A stretch of DNA of 64,000 bases, taken from Ilex aquifolium. Lineage: Eukaryota; Streptophyta; Magnoliopsida; Aquifoliales; Aquifoliaceae. Positions within the stretch are counted from its first letter, which is position 1; each line of letters begins with the position of its first letter. A program made the position numbers and the translations under genes. Below, piece after piece: positions 22,523 through 39,164 of the stretch. The notes under the pieces were generated by a model. The model was given only the letters and a program-made list of their open reading frames with translations. It searched no databases and was not told the origin of the DNA. Location: the NCBI GenBank assembly GCA_951799425.1, contig OX637397.1, positions 12,930,064-12,994,063 on the forward strand, given 5' to 3'.

Positions 22523-25500
22523 ATACCCTAACCCTAACCCTAACCTTCTCCATCATCCTCACCGGCGATCAGCAGCCCTCATCACCAATCACCACCAAAA
22601 TCAGCACCATCCAGCCCTCACCTTCAGCAGTAACCAGCGACAATCCAGAACCTACTGCCCACCTACTGAACTCACAACAAGCCACAAACCAATACTCTCC
22701 TGCCAATACTCTCCAAACCAGCCCACCACCGACTACCCACATAAACCTGCAACCCAAGTCACTGACTCAATATCATCCAACCGACAAACCACCTCAGCCA
22801 CCCAGCCACCCAGCCATACCAGCCCACCACTTCACCAACAAACCAGACAGCCAGCATCTAAAACCCAGCAACAAAATCAGTAGTAAAACCAAACCTGACC
22901 TAATAAACCAAACGAACCCAGCCATCCAGTAACCCAACCCAGCGACCCTGACAAACCCAAGTCCCCAGCCAACCCACTGCCCAAACCAGCAGCGACCCAA
23001 TTCAGTTCAAATCATAACAGTTGTCCCGCCTTCATGCGCTTTCGTGCGCCGCGCTCTTCATCGTAGTGCCTCCATCTCTTTGCGTCACGACATTTTTTTC
23101 CTAGGGTTGCAACTTCTAGGACCTTTTAAGAGGGTTTGAATCCACTTTTATGTTGATCTGCTCTTGATGTAGTAGATCACTTATTTATATTTTCTGGATT
23201 TCTAGGCACCATGACTTGATTATTTGGTAGCTTTCTAGACCGTCTGTCACTATTGTTTGACTTGAGGTATATTGTTCTCCTTTATTTTATCCTTCTATTT
23301 ATCTTAGAGTTGTTTTTCTGTCACAGGTGCCCTAGTATTGTTGATGTGGCTACTACTGATGGACTTGAGACCCCTAATGTTGACATCTCTACCTTTGAGA
23401 CATCTATTAGTACTTCTACTTTTATGTTTGACCAGTATATAGTACCTACTGGTACAGTTTCATTACCAGCACTGTCGGGCATGATCTTTCAAAAAGTTAC
23501 GGCATAATTGTTGAATGGTCGTAACTTCGCTGAGTGGTCTCGCTCATTCTAGCTTTTCTTAGGCCGTGTAGGGAAGCTTGGTTGGCTGACGGAATCTCAC
23601 CCAAAGCCAGCTGATGACAACCCTGGATATTGTGCGTGGTTCTTTGAGAATTGCACCATTTTGGATGGTTATTTGGCTCGATGGAGCCATCTGTTTGCAG
23701 GATTCACCAGTTTCATAGCTATGTTCCGAAGTGATGAAGTGCATTATTAGATATGTATTCTCAGTCAGGACGGGGAGTTCGTGTTTATGAGCTTTCTCAG
23801 GAGCTCTCATATGCTCGGCAGGGAGATATGATCGTTCAGGATTATTATGGCTATTTGACCCAACGCTGGCTTGATTATGAGATTCTATGTCCTCTTGCTG
23901 CTATTCCGAGGATAGAGCCCGAGGAAGCAGCATTCTTGCATACTCGAGAGTAGGATGATAGGATTCACAAGTTCTTTATGTGGCTTCGTGATGAGTTTGA
24001 GGGGTCTCGTTCCCAGATTTTGTCGACGTTGAAGCTTCCTTCTCTTTATGAGGTGTATGCGATGATTAAGCAACATGAGCGCCGCGTCCGTATTGGATCA
24101 CTTCTAGTTGCGGCCTTGACTCCTCCGGCTGACCAGATGGCCCTTGCAGCTGTTGTAGGGTCTTGTTCAGGATCCTCAGTAAGGGGTGGACAGTGCTCGG
24201 ACCAGCGCCGTTAGGGTGCCCCCGATCAGCGTAGACAGGGGGATTCTCGTCAGTGTGATTAAGTGTCCGACCAGGACATCTTAGGGCTGCTTGCTGGAAG
24301 CTCCATCTGGAGCTTAAGCCGCCTCCTAGCGGCCGTACTATTGCGATTGCTGAGGTACCATCATCTACTGTCGATTTCCTACTGTTGCTCATCCTTGACA
24401 GAGTGATATGGATGCTACCACTTCCCGATTGGATATACTTATGTCCGCCCTAATTTCTCAGGGTCTGACTATTGCTACAGCCACCGCCATCAGTACATGT
24501 ATATCTCATGCTTTTCATGATTGCATCAGTCCGTCTCCCATTTGGATGCTGGACTCGGGAGCAAATGGTCATATGACAGGTGAGACCCATCACTTCCCCA
24601 CTTTTGATGAGCAACTACATACACAGGTTCAGCTAGCAGATGGGACACATGCCCCTATTCTTAGTAGGGGTACAGTCCGCCTTCCATATGGAGTTACGTT
24701 ACATTCGGTTTTTCATGCGCCAAAGCTGACCATTAATCTATTATCTGTACATCAATTAGCCAGAGATTTTTACTGTGCGGTTGTGTTCTTATCTGATTCG
24801 TGTTATTTGCAAGACCTGAGTATCAAGAAGATTATTATCAGGGGACATGCGAGAGATGGACTGTATTATCTAGGTGATCCACCTCCAATTTCACTAGTTC
24901 CTTCACCTCCATCACCTGCACCTGCACCTGCACTTTCTTTGTCTTTATCTGTTCCTAGCTTGCATGCTAGTATTTTACCTAGTACTTGTCGTTATGATTT
25001 TTCATCATAAACTGTTCAGTTGTGGCATGGCCATTTTGGGCAAACAAATTTAAATATTTATGTATGTTATTTTCTGCTTTGAGCAATGCTTGTGTTGGTG
25101 GTAAACTTGACTGTGTTATATATTCCTTATCGAAACATGTTCGGATCAGTTATATTCCTCGCATGCACCAGTCACCAAAACCACTTAGTTAGGTGTTATA
25201 TATTCCTTACTGCTTTGTCAGGTGCTCGATACTATGTGACATTTATAGATGATCATACTCGTTGTACTTGGGTCTACCTTTTATATAGGAAGTTTGATGT
25301 ACTCCCTATCATCACTTAGTTTTTCCAGATGATTAACACAGATGTCATTATTCGTGCTCTTCGTTCGGATAATGCCAAAGAATATGTGTTTGATGCCTTA
25401 GTGTCTCACCTTTCTTCCCAAGGTATCCTTCAGTAGCTCACTTGTCCATATACTCCTGAGCAAAATGGAGTTGCTGAAAGGAAAAATAGGAGTCTGATAG

Positions 25501-27904
25501 GGATGGTACGTTGTATGCTTAGAGGTATGGGGGTACCAAAATCTTATTGGCATTTTACTTTTTTGACTTCTACCTTTTTGTGTAATCGTACACCGAGTCG
25601 TGTTCTTCAGCATAGGGCTCCCTTACAGGTCTTATTCCCTGAGCGGACACTTTTCTTGGTCCCCCCTCATATTTTTGGTTGCACATGTTTTATTCAGGAT
25701 CGGTCTCCTACTCGTCATAAGTTTGATGATAAAGCAATTCGTTGTGTCTTTGCAGGCTATTGTCATCAATCTAAGGGCTATTAGTGTTATGATCCTGTCA
25801 GGCGACGTATGTATCACAGTCTAGATGTTACTTTTCTTGAGCATATTCCTTATTTTTCTTCCAGTCATGTGTCTGCCTCTCGAGTTGATGATACTCCCTT
25901 TAATTTTTCGTTACCATAGGAGCTAGAGCTATTAGTCACTATCACTACAGAGTCATCAATCTCTCCTCCTCCAGAGCCACTCATCCTTGTCAATACCAAG
26001 GCACTCGTCTCTCTTCCTTTGCAGGTTTATGTTCGTTGTCCTCACTCTCATCCCCTTCCTGATGTTCCCTCTTCCTCAGGCGATACAGATAATACTTCTC
26101 AGTTCGTTGAGCATATTGATGCACCTGTTGTTAGTACTGATGAGATTGCAAGTATTGAGCCAGTTACTTTACCTGATGAGACATTGTCAGTGGAGGATGA
26201 TGATTTAAGATGTCGTTATCCGCGACGTGATCGTCGTACAGTTGTTCATTATGGTTGGACCGTCAGGACTTTATATACGATCTCTGCTTATGTTTCTTGT
26301 GATGATCTGTCTCTTACATTTCGAGCTTATAGTATGGTCTTATCAGATACGCCGGTTCCTCACTCTGTTTAAGAGGCTATGCGGTAGCCCTAGTGGGTTC
26401 TTACCATGCAGACGGAGATGGACGCTCTTGAGCGTAATCATATGTAGGATCTTGTCTCTTTACCTTCAGGGGTGACGCCTGTTGGCTATCGCTGGGTTTA
26501 CACCCTCAAGTTTCTTGTGGATGGTACTATTAATCGTCACAAGGCTAGGCTTATGGCGAAGGACTTTACTCAGGTACCAGGTCGTGATTTTGGTGCTACT
26601 TTTGCCCCATGGCAAAATTGACTACTGTTCGATTGATTATTTCTCTAGCTGTGGAGTACTCTTGGCCTCTTCATCAGTTGGATATGAAGAATGTATTTCT
26701 TCACGATGATCTGGAAGAGACTATTTATATGGATACACCACCGGACTTTTCGTGATGAGGGAGAGTATGTTGGAAAGGTATGTTGACTGCGTAAGTCTCT
26801 TTATGGACTGAAACAAACACCACGAGCCTGGTTTTCTAGCTTTAGTGGTGTAGTTATACGTTTAGGGTTCACTAGATATCATTCTGATCATAACTGTTTC
26901 ATTCAATGGAATACTTCTGGACAGTGTGTCATTCTTTTGGTATATGTTGATGATATTATTATTACTGGAGATGATGTTTCTGAGACTGCGCAAGTCAAGG
27001 TAGACCTTGGGAAGACCTTCAATGTGAAGGACCTTGGATTTCTGCGATATTTTCTTGGGATTGAGGTTGCCTGTAGTAGCAGGGGTATTGTTCTTTCTCA
27101 GAGAAAGTATGTTCTGGATCTTCTCGTAGACACTGGGATGCTGGGGTGCAAACCGACATCATCACCCACGATTCCAAACCTGAAGCTTACTGCTGAAGGT
27201 GAGGGGTTGAGAGATTTGACTGTCTATTAAAGGTTGGTAGGTAGACTTATCTACCTAGCCAACACTAGGCCAGACATTTCATTCGCTGTCAGCCGAGTTA
27301 GTCAGTTCATGTACAGACCATGTCAGCCTCATCTTGATGCAGTTTATCATATCCTTCGGTATCTCAAGTCTTGTCCTGAACTTGGGTTGTTCTATGCATC
27401 AGAATCTCAGACGGGTTCTCCAGCTTGTTATTCAGATTCATATTATAAGGGAGCGTGTGACGGTCGATCTACTACATGTTTATGTGCTTTTCGAGTGGCT
27501 CATCTTATCTCTTGGAAGGGCAAGAAGCAGTCAGTTGTCTCTTGCTCGTCAGCAGAGGCAGAGTATCAAGCACTAGCACTTGGCACATGTGAGATTATCT
27601 GGCTATGATCGATTCTTGGCGAGTTAGGATTTCCAGTGACTTCTTCATCTAAATTATATTGTGATAATCGATCTACTCTTCAGCTCGCTTCTAACTCTGT
27701 ATTACACGAGAGAACGAAGCATATAGAGATCGATGTTCACTTTCTTCGGGAGAAGGTTAGCAGTGGTATTGTCACTCCATCGTTTGTGGGGACCAGTGAT
27801 CAGGTTGTAGATGTTTGCACCAAACCTGTCACTCTATCCATTCTTCGGGACTTCGTTGTCAAGCTTAGCTTAGTTAACATTTTTGCGCCTAGCTTGAGAG
27901 GGAG

Positions 27905-28050
27905 TGTTGGAGTTATAGCAGCCTAGTTTATTAGGGTTTATTAGATTTTTTCTCTTTTTACCTTTTTATCCTTATTGTGACTTGTATTGACTATATATAC
28001 GGGGGGGTTCTACACTTAATTTGTATCTCTTTTCACTCACATTTATTCCA
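27905..28050 (+). repeat. 3' LTR of the copia fossil
   Basis: It begins TGTTGGAG after a purine tract (TTGAGAGGGAG) and ends TTATTCCA, 146 bp in all. It contains TATATATACGG as a TATA region. This is unusually short for a plant LTR. Confidence 0.8.
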
Positions 28051-28330
28051 AGTGGCATAAAGGGGACCAGAAAAAGTTTCCATACAACTTCCACTATGAT
28101 GTCATAATTTTTCAAGTATCAAATAAATTTATGATGATAATATACCAAATGGGACTAAACGGACAATAGGATGAGAAAAATGAAAACATCAATGCTAAAA
28201 GGTTAGTTCTGAACGAGAAACTTACAAAATGTTGGAAATCTTGGGCCACTCAGCCCCTCTTTGCATCTTGCTTCTAATATTATCGGGGTGGGAAAGTTTG
28301 TAGCCTGAAGGAGAACAGTATGAGAAAAAT
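28051..28330. other. Short intergenic stretch with a duplicated R-gene 3' end
   Basis: The stretch at about 28,205-28,275 (CTTGGGCCACTCAGCCCC then CTCTTTGCATCTTGC) repeats the 3' end of the neighbouring NB-LRR pseudogene at about 28,360-28,435. It is a partial tandem duplication of that gene's end. Confidence 0.65.
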
Positions 28331-31300
28331 TTAGATATTAAAAATGACAAAAGATTGGTCCTGAAGGAGAAATTTACCATACATGGGACACCTTGGGCCA
28401 CTCAGCCCCCCCCCCCCCCCCTCTTTGCATCTTGCGTGGAATAGGGGACAATAAATAATCTCCATCTTCTTTAATTTGGTAAGGGGCTGCATGACTTCAA
28501 TTCTGGGCAGATACTTAATTTTCTCGCAGCCTTCTACATGTAATATTTCAAGAGATGAATGGTTCTGAAACCAATCAGGTAAAACTTCCACTCTAAACAT
28601 GTGTAGACGTAGATTTGTCAAGGAGGTGAGGTGTTGAAGTTGTTCTCGGATAAGGTCCCACTGACTCCACCCGTACAATTCTACCTCACAAAGGGATGCA
28701 TACAAGTATTGGACACCGTCAAGGCTTGGGAAGGAATTGAGCTCTTTAGAAAAGTAGCCAATTGTCAAGTTGACCAAGCGGGTAAGAAATTGTAGCCCCC
28801 TAGGCAAGCAAGTCAATCTTTCACAATTTGTAATTGTTAGAGTGGAGAGAGAACACAATGCTTGTATATCTGGGAACGAGGTGAAATTGCTACAATGATC
28901 AACATATAAGGTGTTGAGGGATGTGCAAGATTGTAGCCCACTTGGAAGACAAGTTAACTCATCACACCAATAAAAAGCCAAATCATGAAGGGATGTAAGA
29001 CCTTATATACTGGGAATAGAGTTGAGAGAGCAACCACTGATAGACAACTTCTCAAGAGATGGAAGGGTGTTGAGATCATCTGGCAAATTGCACAGCTTCT
29101 CACAAGACTTGATTATTAGCGATCGAAGAAGAGAGGTGTGGCATCCTCGCAGCGTCGAGACAACATGTGTTAGCATGCCACAATTTTCTATCTGTAGAGC
29201 CTCTAGATATTTATTGTTCTGCAATAGCTCATCCGGTAAAGAAGTAAGCTCGTCCACCCTCTCAATCTTGAGCTTCGTCAGAGTTGTTAGTTTGCTACTG
29301 CATATCACTTTCAATGGAAAGCCGATACATACATCCTCATAATTCAATTTCTAAAGGTTTGGGAAATGACTTGGAGCACTTTCCAATAGCGGGCACTGAC
29401 GAATGGACAACTGATAAAGGCAAGGAAATGCTTGCACCACACTTCCTTCTGGTAACTCTATCCATTTTGTTAGGTTGTCCATATACCACATTTCAAATCT
29501 TTTCAAAGAAGGAAATAATACATTTCTCTCGTTACTACTTTGGCTAGTGCCTGATCCATTGCAATCATAGCCATAGAATGACTTAACTAGGCATTTTACA
29601 TTATATATTCTTTCCGACTCAAGGTCTCAAAGAAATGGTAGTCGGCCGAGCATTGGTATATACTCACAACTTTCGCAGTCTATTAATCTGACCATCACCA
29701 AATTGTTGAGTGGTAGCCAGGCGTCTTCAACATTAGTAGTCACACGCACAACCATCTTCATCATCCATAACGGGATGTTATCACCCGAGAATTCTTTTAT
29801 GTCTAAGCCTTTTAAGTTTGGGGAAGGTTGGAGGCCTTCCAAGACATCCTCAGCACTCCGATTACTCCTGATCAAGATTCAAGTTGAATGTCAACTGGTA
29901 TATATTTTCCTTTCCACATAAATCTACTTTTTGGGCTTCCTCTGTACCACCTACTTTTTGGAGATTATATAAATCCAACTAACCTCTAAGATTTTTTAAA
30001 TATCCTAACTCTTCAATTTGGAAACCCATATCTTCACCCACTTTGAACAATGATAGAGTTTGAAGAGAAGTTAACCAACTTATCTCATTTGGCATCCTAG
30101 ATGGATTATCCAAATAGAGATGTCTTAAGCTAATCAAATTTTTGAATTTCTTCAAAATCCATAACATCCCTTGAGTCTTAAAGTCTAGAGATGGTAAAGT
30201 TCAACAATAGATTCTGGTAAACTACTGATTAAAGTATTTGACAAGTCAAGGTGCCTTAGGTGTACCAATTTGCTTATTGAAGACGACAGCTCTGAAATAT
30301 CAATCTTACTTAAATCCAAGACACGCAAACATCTGAACTTCAAAAAATCGTCAACAGGTACAATATTCTTTAAAAATAATGTACGCAGCTTTTTAGCACT
30401 TTCATTTTGGATATTACCAATATTTTCCCTACTGGAATATAGTGCTAAATGTCGAACACAGAGATTCTCTTTTTCCTTGTCATCCTCTTGAGTAAAACCC
30501 TCTGGTTTCAACATCTTTCGTGCTAAATAATGCACCAAATCATGCATTTTACAATGTGCAATGTTGTCAAAGTCATCTTTCTCAATATCTTGAAATAAGG
30601 AACTTTGCACCAAAACTTCAAAATATTCATTACCAATACCCTCTTACTTCCTTCCTTGGTTTGGAGATATTCTTGTGCCATCCATAGTTGGATGAATTGT
30701 TCTTTTTCCAGGAGGGAACCTTGGATGAAAAGCGAACAATATGCAAAACAATGCTTCAATGATGGCGATGATAAATGATCAAAATTCAACTTAATAATAG
30801 GAAGTACACCATTCTCATCTCCAATGGCACTCCGTAGTCCATCATTTAAAATTGACAACCACTCATCTTTGTCCTTCTTTAAGCGCATCATACTCCCCGC
30901 TACCTTCGCTGCTAATGGCACACCATTACATTTTTTTGCAATTTCCCTTCCAATTTTCTCCAACTCTGGATTAAGTGGAGCTCCTCCATTTGCAAATGCT
31001 TTCTCTTTGAATATGGACCAACAATCTTCTGATGATAGTTTTTCCACACAATACTTATGGAGCGTCTCCACAATTGAGGCCACTTGAACACTACGCGTAG
31101 TGATCAGAATGTTGTTATCATGGGTTGTACTAACTCGTAACATACAAGTCTTAAGATCATCCCACTTATTAGGATTTTGGTTCCACACATCATCGAGTAC
31201 GAGTAGATATTTTTCTCTCCCAACTCCTTCCGAAGTTCTTCAAGAATTACAGTTTCAATCTCTACATCACACTTCTTCTTTGTCGAAGTTTCAAGGATCT

Positions 31301-32024
31301 GTTTTAAAAGCTTTTGGACATCAAAATTCTCAGATACACATACCCAAATTCTTGAATCGAAGTGTCTGATTATCTCATTATCATTATAGATTAACTTAGC
31401 CAAAGTTGTTTTTCCAAGGCCTGCCATTCCCACAATGGGAATCACAGAGACAACATCCTGAATTTCCGGGCTGGTTAACATTTTAACTATTTTCAATGCA
31501 TCAGCATCCCTTGCTACAACAAATTCCGATGGGTGAAGAAGTGAATTGGTCTCTCGGCCAACAATAACTTGGGGGGTAGCCACTTGCAAAACCCTTTGAA
31601 GTCCAAAATCATTTGCTTCTTTGTTAATCTTTTCCAAAGATGCGTTGATGTTCTTGATTTTATGAGCCATCTGGGAGCGAAACAAAACTGAGTTAGAACA
31701 TGAAAAGAAGAAGCAAACCTTTTTCCTAATTTGATTTCGAATCTGGACCTTTCGTCGTGCAATTTCGTAACCGAACTCATCCAAGACATTATCAGCTTGA
31801 TAAGCTACATCCTTAAGCTTGTCCAGCCATAGCTTGACAGACTCATCGGTAACACCTCGTCTTTCGGCATCAGCTACCTTAGCTTGAATCATTTTAACAG
31901 ATTCTTCAAGCTTATCCAGTGCTCCCTTGAAACCCCTTACAAGGCAGATCTCTTCAGCTGCAAGAGAAAGCGCCTTCTTCAATATTCCCTCCGCGAGGAC
32001 ATCCAGTAGAACTTGATCAGCCAT
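28331..32024 (-). pseudogene. CC-NB-LRR disease-resistance pseudogene (RGA-like)
   Basis: The minus-strand start at 32,024 (MADQVLLDVLAEG) opens an Rx-type coiled-coil domain with a VLDEFGYE motif. The NB-ARC follows, with P-loop GMAGLGKTTLA, RNBS-A (FDSRIWVCVSENFD), kinase 2 (LLVLDDVW, seen only in a shifted frame), ILITTRS, GVPLAAK, FAYCSLF and CKMHDLVH. Leucine-rich repeats run to about 28,450. Intact genes of this class are single-exon intracellular immune receptors that sense pathogen effectors. Frame changes occur near 31,212 (an A run in kinase 2), 30,645, 30,155 and 29,880. In-frame stops lie at 30,185, 29,979, 29,627 and 29,003. Several of these stops fit C-to-T changes (CAG or CGA to stop). 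A run of 16 C at 28,406-28,421 disturbs the C-terminus. I judge it non-functional, though the N-terminal 270 residues are still open. Confidence 0.92.
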
Positions 32025-32099
32025 TAGATTCAATTTTGTCTTACGAAAGAGAGAGAAAGAGAGATGGTTGAACACATGAATAGCACGTATTTGCTTCAT

Positions 32100-34374
32100 A
32101 TACTATGGCTGGCAAAGATTACATCGTCAATCAATTAAGATTCTTGAACAGCTTGTGTTGCTTCAAGTTCGAGCAAAGCACCAATCAGATGAAGAAAATA
32201 AAGTAATGTGAGGGAATGTGTCCATTCTAGTTGAAAAGAAATAATTCAATCTATACATAAAAACAGTGTTATAAACTGTCTTAAAAACAGAAACTAAAAA
32301 AATTATATTGAAATTGATTAGTAAGGAAAAAGTTTTTAAAAATTAGAAGAAAACTGAATTGAAATCAAGTAAATTTCTAAGTATTTTCATCTTTAAGCTT
32401 ATGTGTTGGTCAGTGTCGTATACTGCTAATATTAGGACAATACTGATTTTTCTTAGTGTTATTTCAATAAGAAAAAATGTTAACAGCTGTTACAATTCCA
32501 TATTGGTCAATTATAAGCTTATTGCTTAGAAGTGTGTACAAAGACGGGTTTGATTATGATACCAAAAATTTAGTACCGCATTATTCATCATTTTTTTGGG
32601 TATCTATACTGTCTTTTGGGGTGGGTTTATTAATTTTTATGGTGCATTCACTATTTGGATTCGCATCTCATTTTTTTTTGGTTCACTTGCCACCGTTTTG
32701 AGTGGAGTTTATCATTTTTTGGGGTATAAGTACTATTTTTGGATTTTTTTTAATTTTTTAATGTAGTATTAAAAAAAAAAAAGGTACCATAATGTTTGCC
32801 GTAGATAGACTATTGGATACCTTCGCTTCTGAGACTGAAATATTATAAAGAGAATGTCTTCCTAGACCCCTTAAGAATTAGTCAATCTTATCCCTTTAAG
32901 AACATGTTTTAATCTATTTCAAGTCACAGTGATCAACTGCTAAACTCAAAGAAATATTCAACTCAATCCTTGATACCCATAGCAAAATATATAGATTAGA
33001 GACACCGAGACAATGGCAAAGCAAAAGTAAAAGTAAAAGAAAAAGAAAAAAAAAACACAAAGACATGAAGATGCTTTACCACAACCCTCGTCCAATTTCT
33101 TCCGGAAGGACAAATGGCTTAGTTGTTATAGTTCAATTGTAGTATTAAAAATTATTTTTTTGGTATCGTATCATTTTTTTTTTTAATAAAAATTTGACAC
33201 ATGTAAAGATTATTTATTTTATTATTTTTCTTTAATAAATCATTTTTATAATCAATGGCAAGGATATATTAAAGGAAGATCAAGTAACCAAAATTATTTG
33301 GAAATATGGTACCAAAAAAAAATGGGTACCATAATGCTATCCATGTTTTGTAGTCACCTCTCTTTTAGTTATTTTAGCTAGTCAAATATAAAAAACACAC
33401 ACCAACCCACTCTCTATTTCCTATTTTACCCAAATAGCTATCCAAATCTGAGGAGTCATTTAGCCTATCTAAATTCTATCTCTACCTCTTTCTCTCTCTA
33501 TCTCTCTCGAAATATGTTATATTTCCTTTAAATTATTGAAAGTTAGTGAAAGTTGGGTGAAGTAATTAATTAAAATAGAAGGTGTAGTTGAAGTGAATTT
33601 GTAAAAGTGATTAGCTAAAATAGAGAATATAATATTTAAATATATTTTGACTAGATATTTTGAAGAGTAAGATTGGAGATGCTCTTCCTTGCTATCGTTG
33701 GATGGACGTGCGATGCACGCAATAGCAGAGTCAGAAATTAATCATAATGGAAGAAAGCTAGAACTAATTGATAACTTGAAATCATAACATTAACATTATT
33801 ATTTTCAATATTATTTTTCTTTTAAAAAATTTATCCATAATTGATTTGACTTATACTCAATAATATTTTATCTTTTTAACCATAAACTCAATAATTTATC
33901 ATCGAGTTTTTGACAAACAGCTTATAAGGACTAGAATTTTCTGCCAATCCTCCCAAACTTTCAAAGGAGTCGATTTGCTCACCGACGGAAAAATATTCCC
34001 ATCCCAAAGAAAAATAGAATCTATCAAATCTGCGATAGCTTTCAACAATGGAGAACCAGTAATACTGCAATATCTAATGAGTGAATAGAAAGAGTGGATA
34101 TATATATCCTATGTAATATATTCATTTGGATACGAGTGAATAGAAAGAGTTCTTTCTATTTTCAATAGTCTATTCAAAAATAGACAAAGCATCTGAAATA
34201 TAACTCTTGATACCATATCAAAGCATCTAATAGATCACCACTTGACAACCAACCCTACTCATATACTGATTTAGGAGGTTTTATTTTTCTGATTCAAGCT
34301 TCAAAAAGAAAACTCACAGAAGAAACAGCAAGACATGATTTGCACGCGGCAAAAGAAATGCCATTATGAGTATT
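32100..34374. other. AT-rich intergenic DNA
   Basis: I see no convincing gene between the NB-LRR start and the reductase stop. There are long A or T runs, and GGTACCATAATG recurs near 32,785 and 33,330. A short GTGCGATGCACGC motif near 33,710 resembles a decayed Helitron hairpin. Confidence 0.6.
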
Positions 34375-37411
<3,037 letters not shown>

Positions 37412-37507
37412 TGTTCTTCGTTAATCAAAGTTTTGATCAGCTAATGGCAGCTTCTCTCCCTGGAAATGGTAAGAGCAGATTGGTGGTGAAGGAAGAAGAG
37501 GTGTAGT

Positions 37508-37518
37508 GTATTTAAAGG
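37508..37518 (-). promoter_or_regulatory. Possible TATA region of the reductase gene
   Basis: The minus strand reads CTTTAAATACAC about 100 bases before the ATG, at a plausible distance for a plant core promoter. There is no other support. Confidence 0.35.
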
Positions 37519-39164
37519 AGAAGCAGAGTCACGAAAATGCTTATGTAAGAGCCTACGTTAATGGTCAAAGTAGTTGATTATGGCGACACGAGTACGAAAC
37601 GCTCATGTAAGAGCTCATGTCATGTAGCGTAATAGGGGAAAGACTAAAAAAAACGTACCTTCTTTGATGTCCAAAATTTAATTTTTTGTAAAGTTAAGTT
37701 ATAATTTTTTTATTTGACTAATGTTACACCGACAAAAAATAGAGACAAAATGAAATTGTATTATCATAATGGTGTTGTTGATTTCACTTTTTATTTTTTT
37801 GATTAGTATAGCATTACTCTTTTTATTTATAAGTTACAACGTATAAAAGGTATGATCAATCCCAAAAAAGTGTGATTGATCATAAAATTAATAACTTCTA
37901 AGGGTTAAGTTACGACTTCTAAAATAGAAATTACAATTGCTTGAAGAAATTCATGATCGTTCATGGTCTTTCATTCAATATCAATCATGGTATTTCATTC
38001 AATATCAATCATGGTATTTCATGATCGATCGTAAATTTCTTCAAGCAATGGTGATTTTACCTTTAAAAAATATAATTTCATCATTAAAATAATTTTTAAT
38101 TCGGTATTGATTTTTTTGGTACCAAAAAATTACCCGCATAGTGGAAGGTTTGGCGGCTGACCATGCTTTAAGTAGTTTTGAGAAACTTTTTACCATTTTC
38201 CTGTAATTTTCAAACTGTGTACTATCCAATTTCTACCTTTTTTTTTAATTTATCATTTTTACACTTTAAAACGTAATTTCAATTTCTTGGATCCATGGGT
38301 TGAATATGCAATAAACAGTGAACATGGGGCCTTACAAAGAACTAACACTAACACATCTCATATCTTCCCATAAAACAATGAAGTGAATATGACTGACCTT
38401 CTATATCATGGTTTGCTTTAATATTGGAGTGCCTAACAATGTTCATGGAATCTGCTATTCACTAGCACCTTGAGTATCTCTCTTTTTATGGATGAGCTTC
38501 ATGAGAGAGAGAAAAAAGGCCACTTGTAAGTTGTAACGGCCGTTTCCGGAACGCGTTACTTAATTAAATTAATTGAACACAATAAATCACAAATATCTCT
38601 GAATATAGGGACAATACTCTAATTATATCTCCAAATGTATATGGCCAAAGCTCTAATTACCTCGATAAAATTTTTTTCTCTATAATATACAAATGAATCT
38701 GTTCAAATTATCTAATTGCCTCAATAAAAATTATAATCACAATTTTGATCTCCCAATACCAATAAAAGTTAAGAATTATATCAAGATTCGTCCACCTTCG
38801 ATTCCTCAAATATCAACTCTGGTTCTTTCCTCTGAGATAATCCTGAAAAATATTTAAGGCGAGGAAGTATATAATATAACAGGAAACAATATGCTCAACG
38901 AGAAAAAGTATGAATGATCAAATACCAAATAATTCAATCAATTGACAATTATAGATAGAAGAATCAAGAATCTAATTTGATAAGTCACATACCTCAATTT
39001 CTATCAAACATAGTCTCATACTTGGTTTCTCTTGGTGAAATGACAAGTACTTGGGCATATAAATCCATATTCATAATAACTAATCATACCCCGTAGGGTT
39101 GTAATCACAATCGCACCCCGTAGGGCCATAATCACATTTTATCAATTATGCCCAAGTACACTTT
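37519..39164. other. AT-rich intergenic DNA
   Basis: I see no gene. It holds a small MITE (37,716-37,822) and a tandem repeat of about 25 bp (37,965-38,025, unit ATTTCATTCAATATCAATCA). CCCCGTAGGG occurs twice near 39,090-39,125. Confidence 0.65.
37716..37822. mobile_element. Small MITE related to 20,512-20,691
   Basis: The left end GACTAATGTTACACCGAC and the reverse complement of the right end AAGAGTAATGCTATACTAATC form imperfect inverted repeats. They share CTACACTGACAAAAAAT-like sequence with the larger element near 20.5 kb. Confidence 0.5.

Larger units (their letters stand above)
22425..28050 (+). mobile_element. Broken Ty1/copia LTR retrotransposon (fossil)
   Basis: The parts are in order: remnant of the 5' LTR, primer site at about 22,510, a low-complexity leader, Gag-like sequence (about 23,500-24,300), protease (DSGANGHM, about 24,550), integrase (about 25,000-25,800), reverse transcriptase (YVDDIIITGDD, about 26,940), RNase H (about 27,234-27,930) and a short 3' LTR. 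The order integrase before reverse transcriptase identifies Ty1/copia. It is broken in roughly a dozen or more places, and its 5' LTR is incomplete. It is clearly much older than the chromovirus at 883-10,898. Confidence 0.92.

Noticed and set aside
22447-23000. Pro/Gln/Thr-rich open frames (e.g. 22,447-22,932)
   Set aside because: They lie in the low-complexity leader of the copia fossil, before Gag, and have no family match.
32477-32701. A 74-codon open frame with hydrophobic residues
   Set aside because: AT-rich DNA often gives such frames. There is no ATG context, splice support or recognisable domain.
33700-33735. GTGCGATGCACGC hairpin as a Helitron end
   Set aside because: No CTAG follows at the right distance and no 5' end was found.
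39090-39125. CCCCGTAGGG repeats as the start of the Tat fossil's LTR
   Set aside because: Only two copies occur, and there is no TG border or primer site. The element's left end appears truncated instead.
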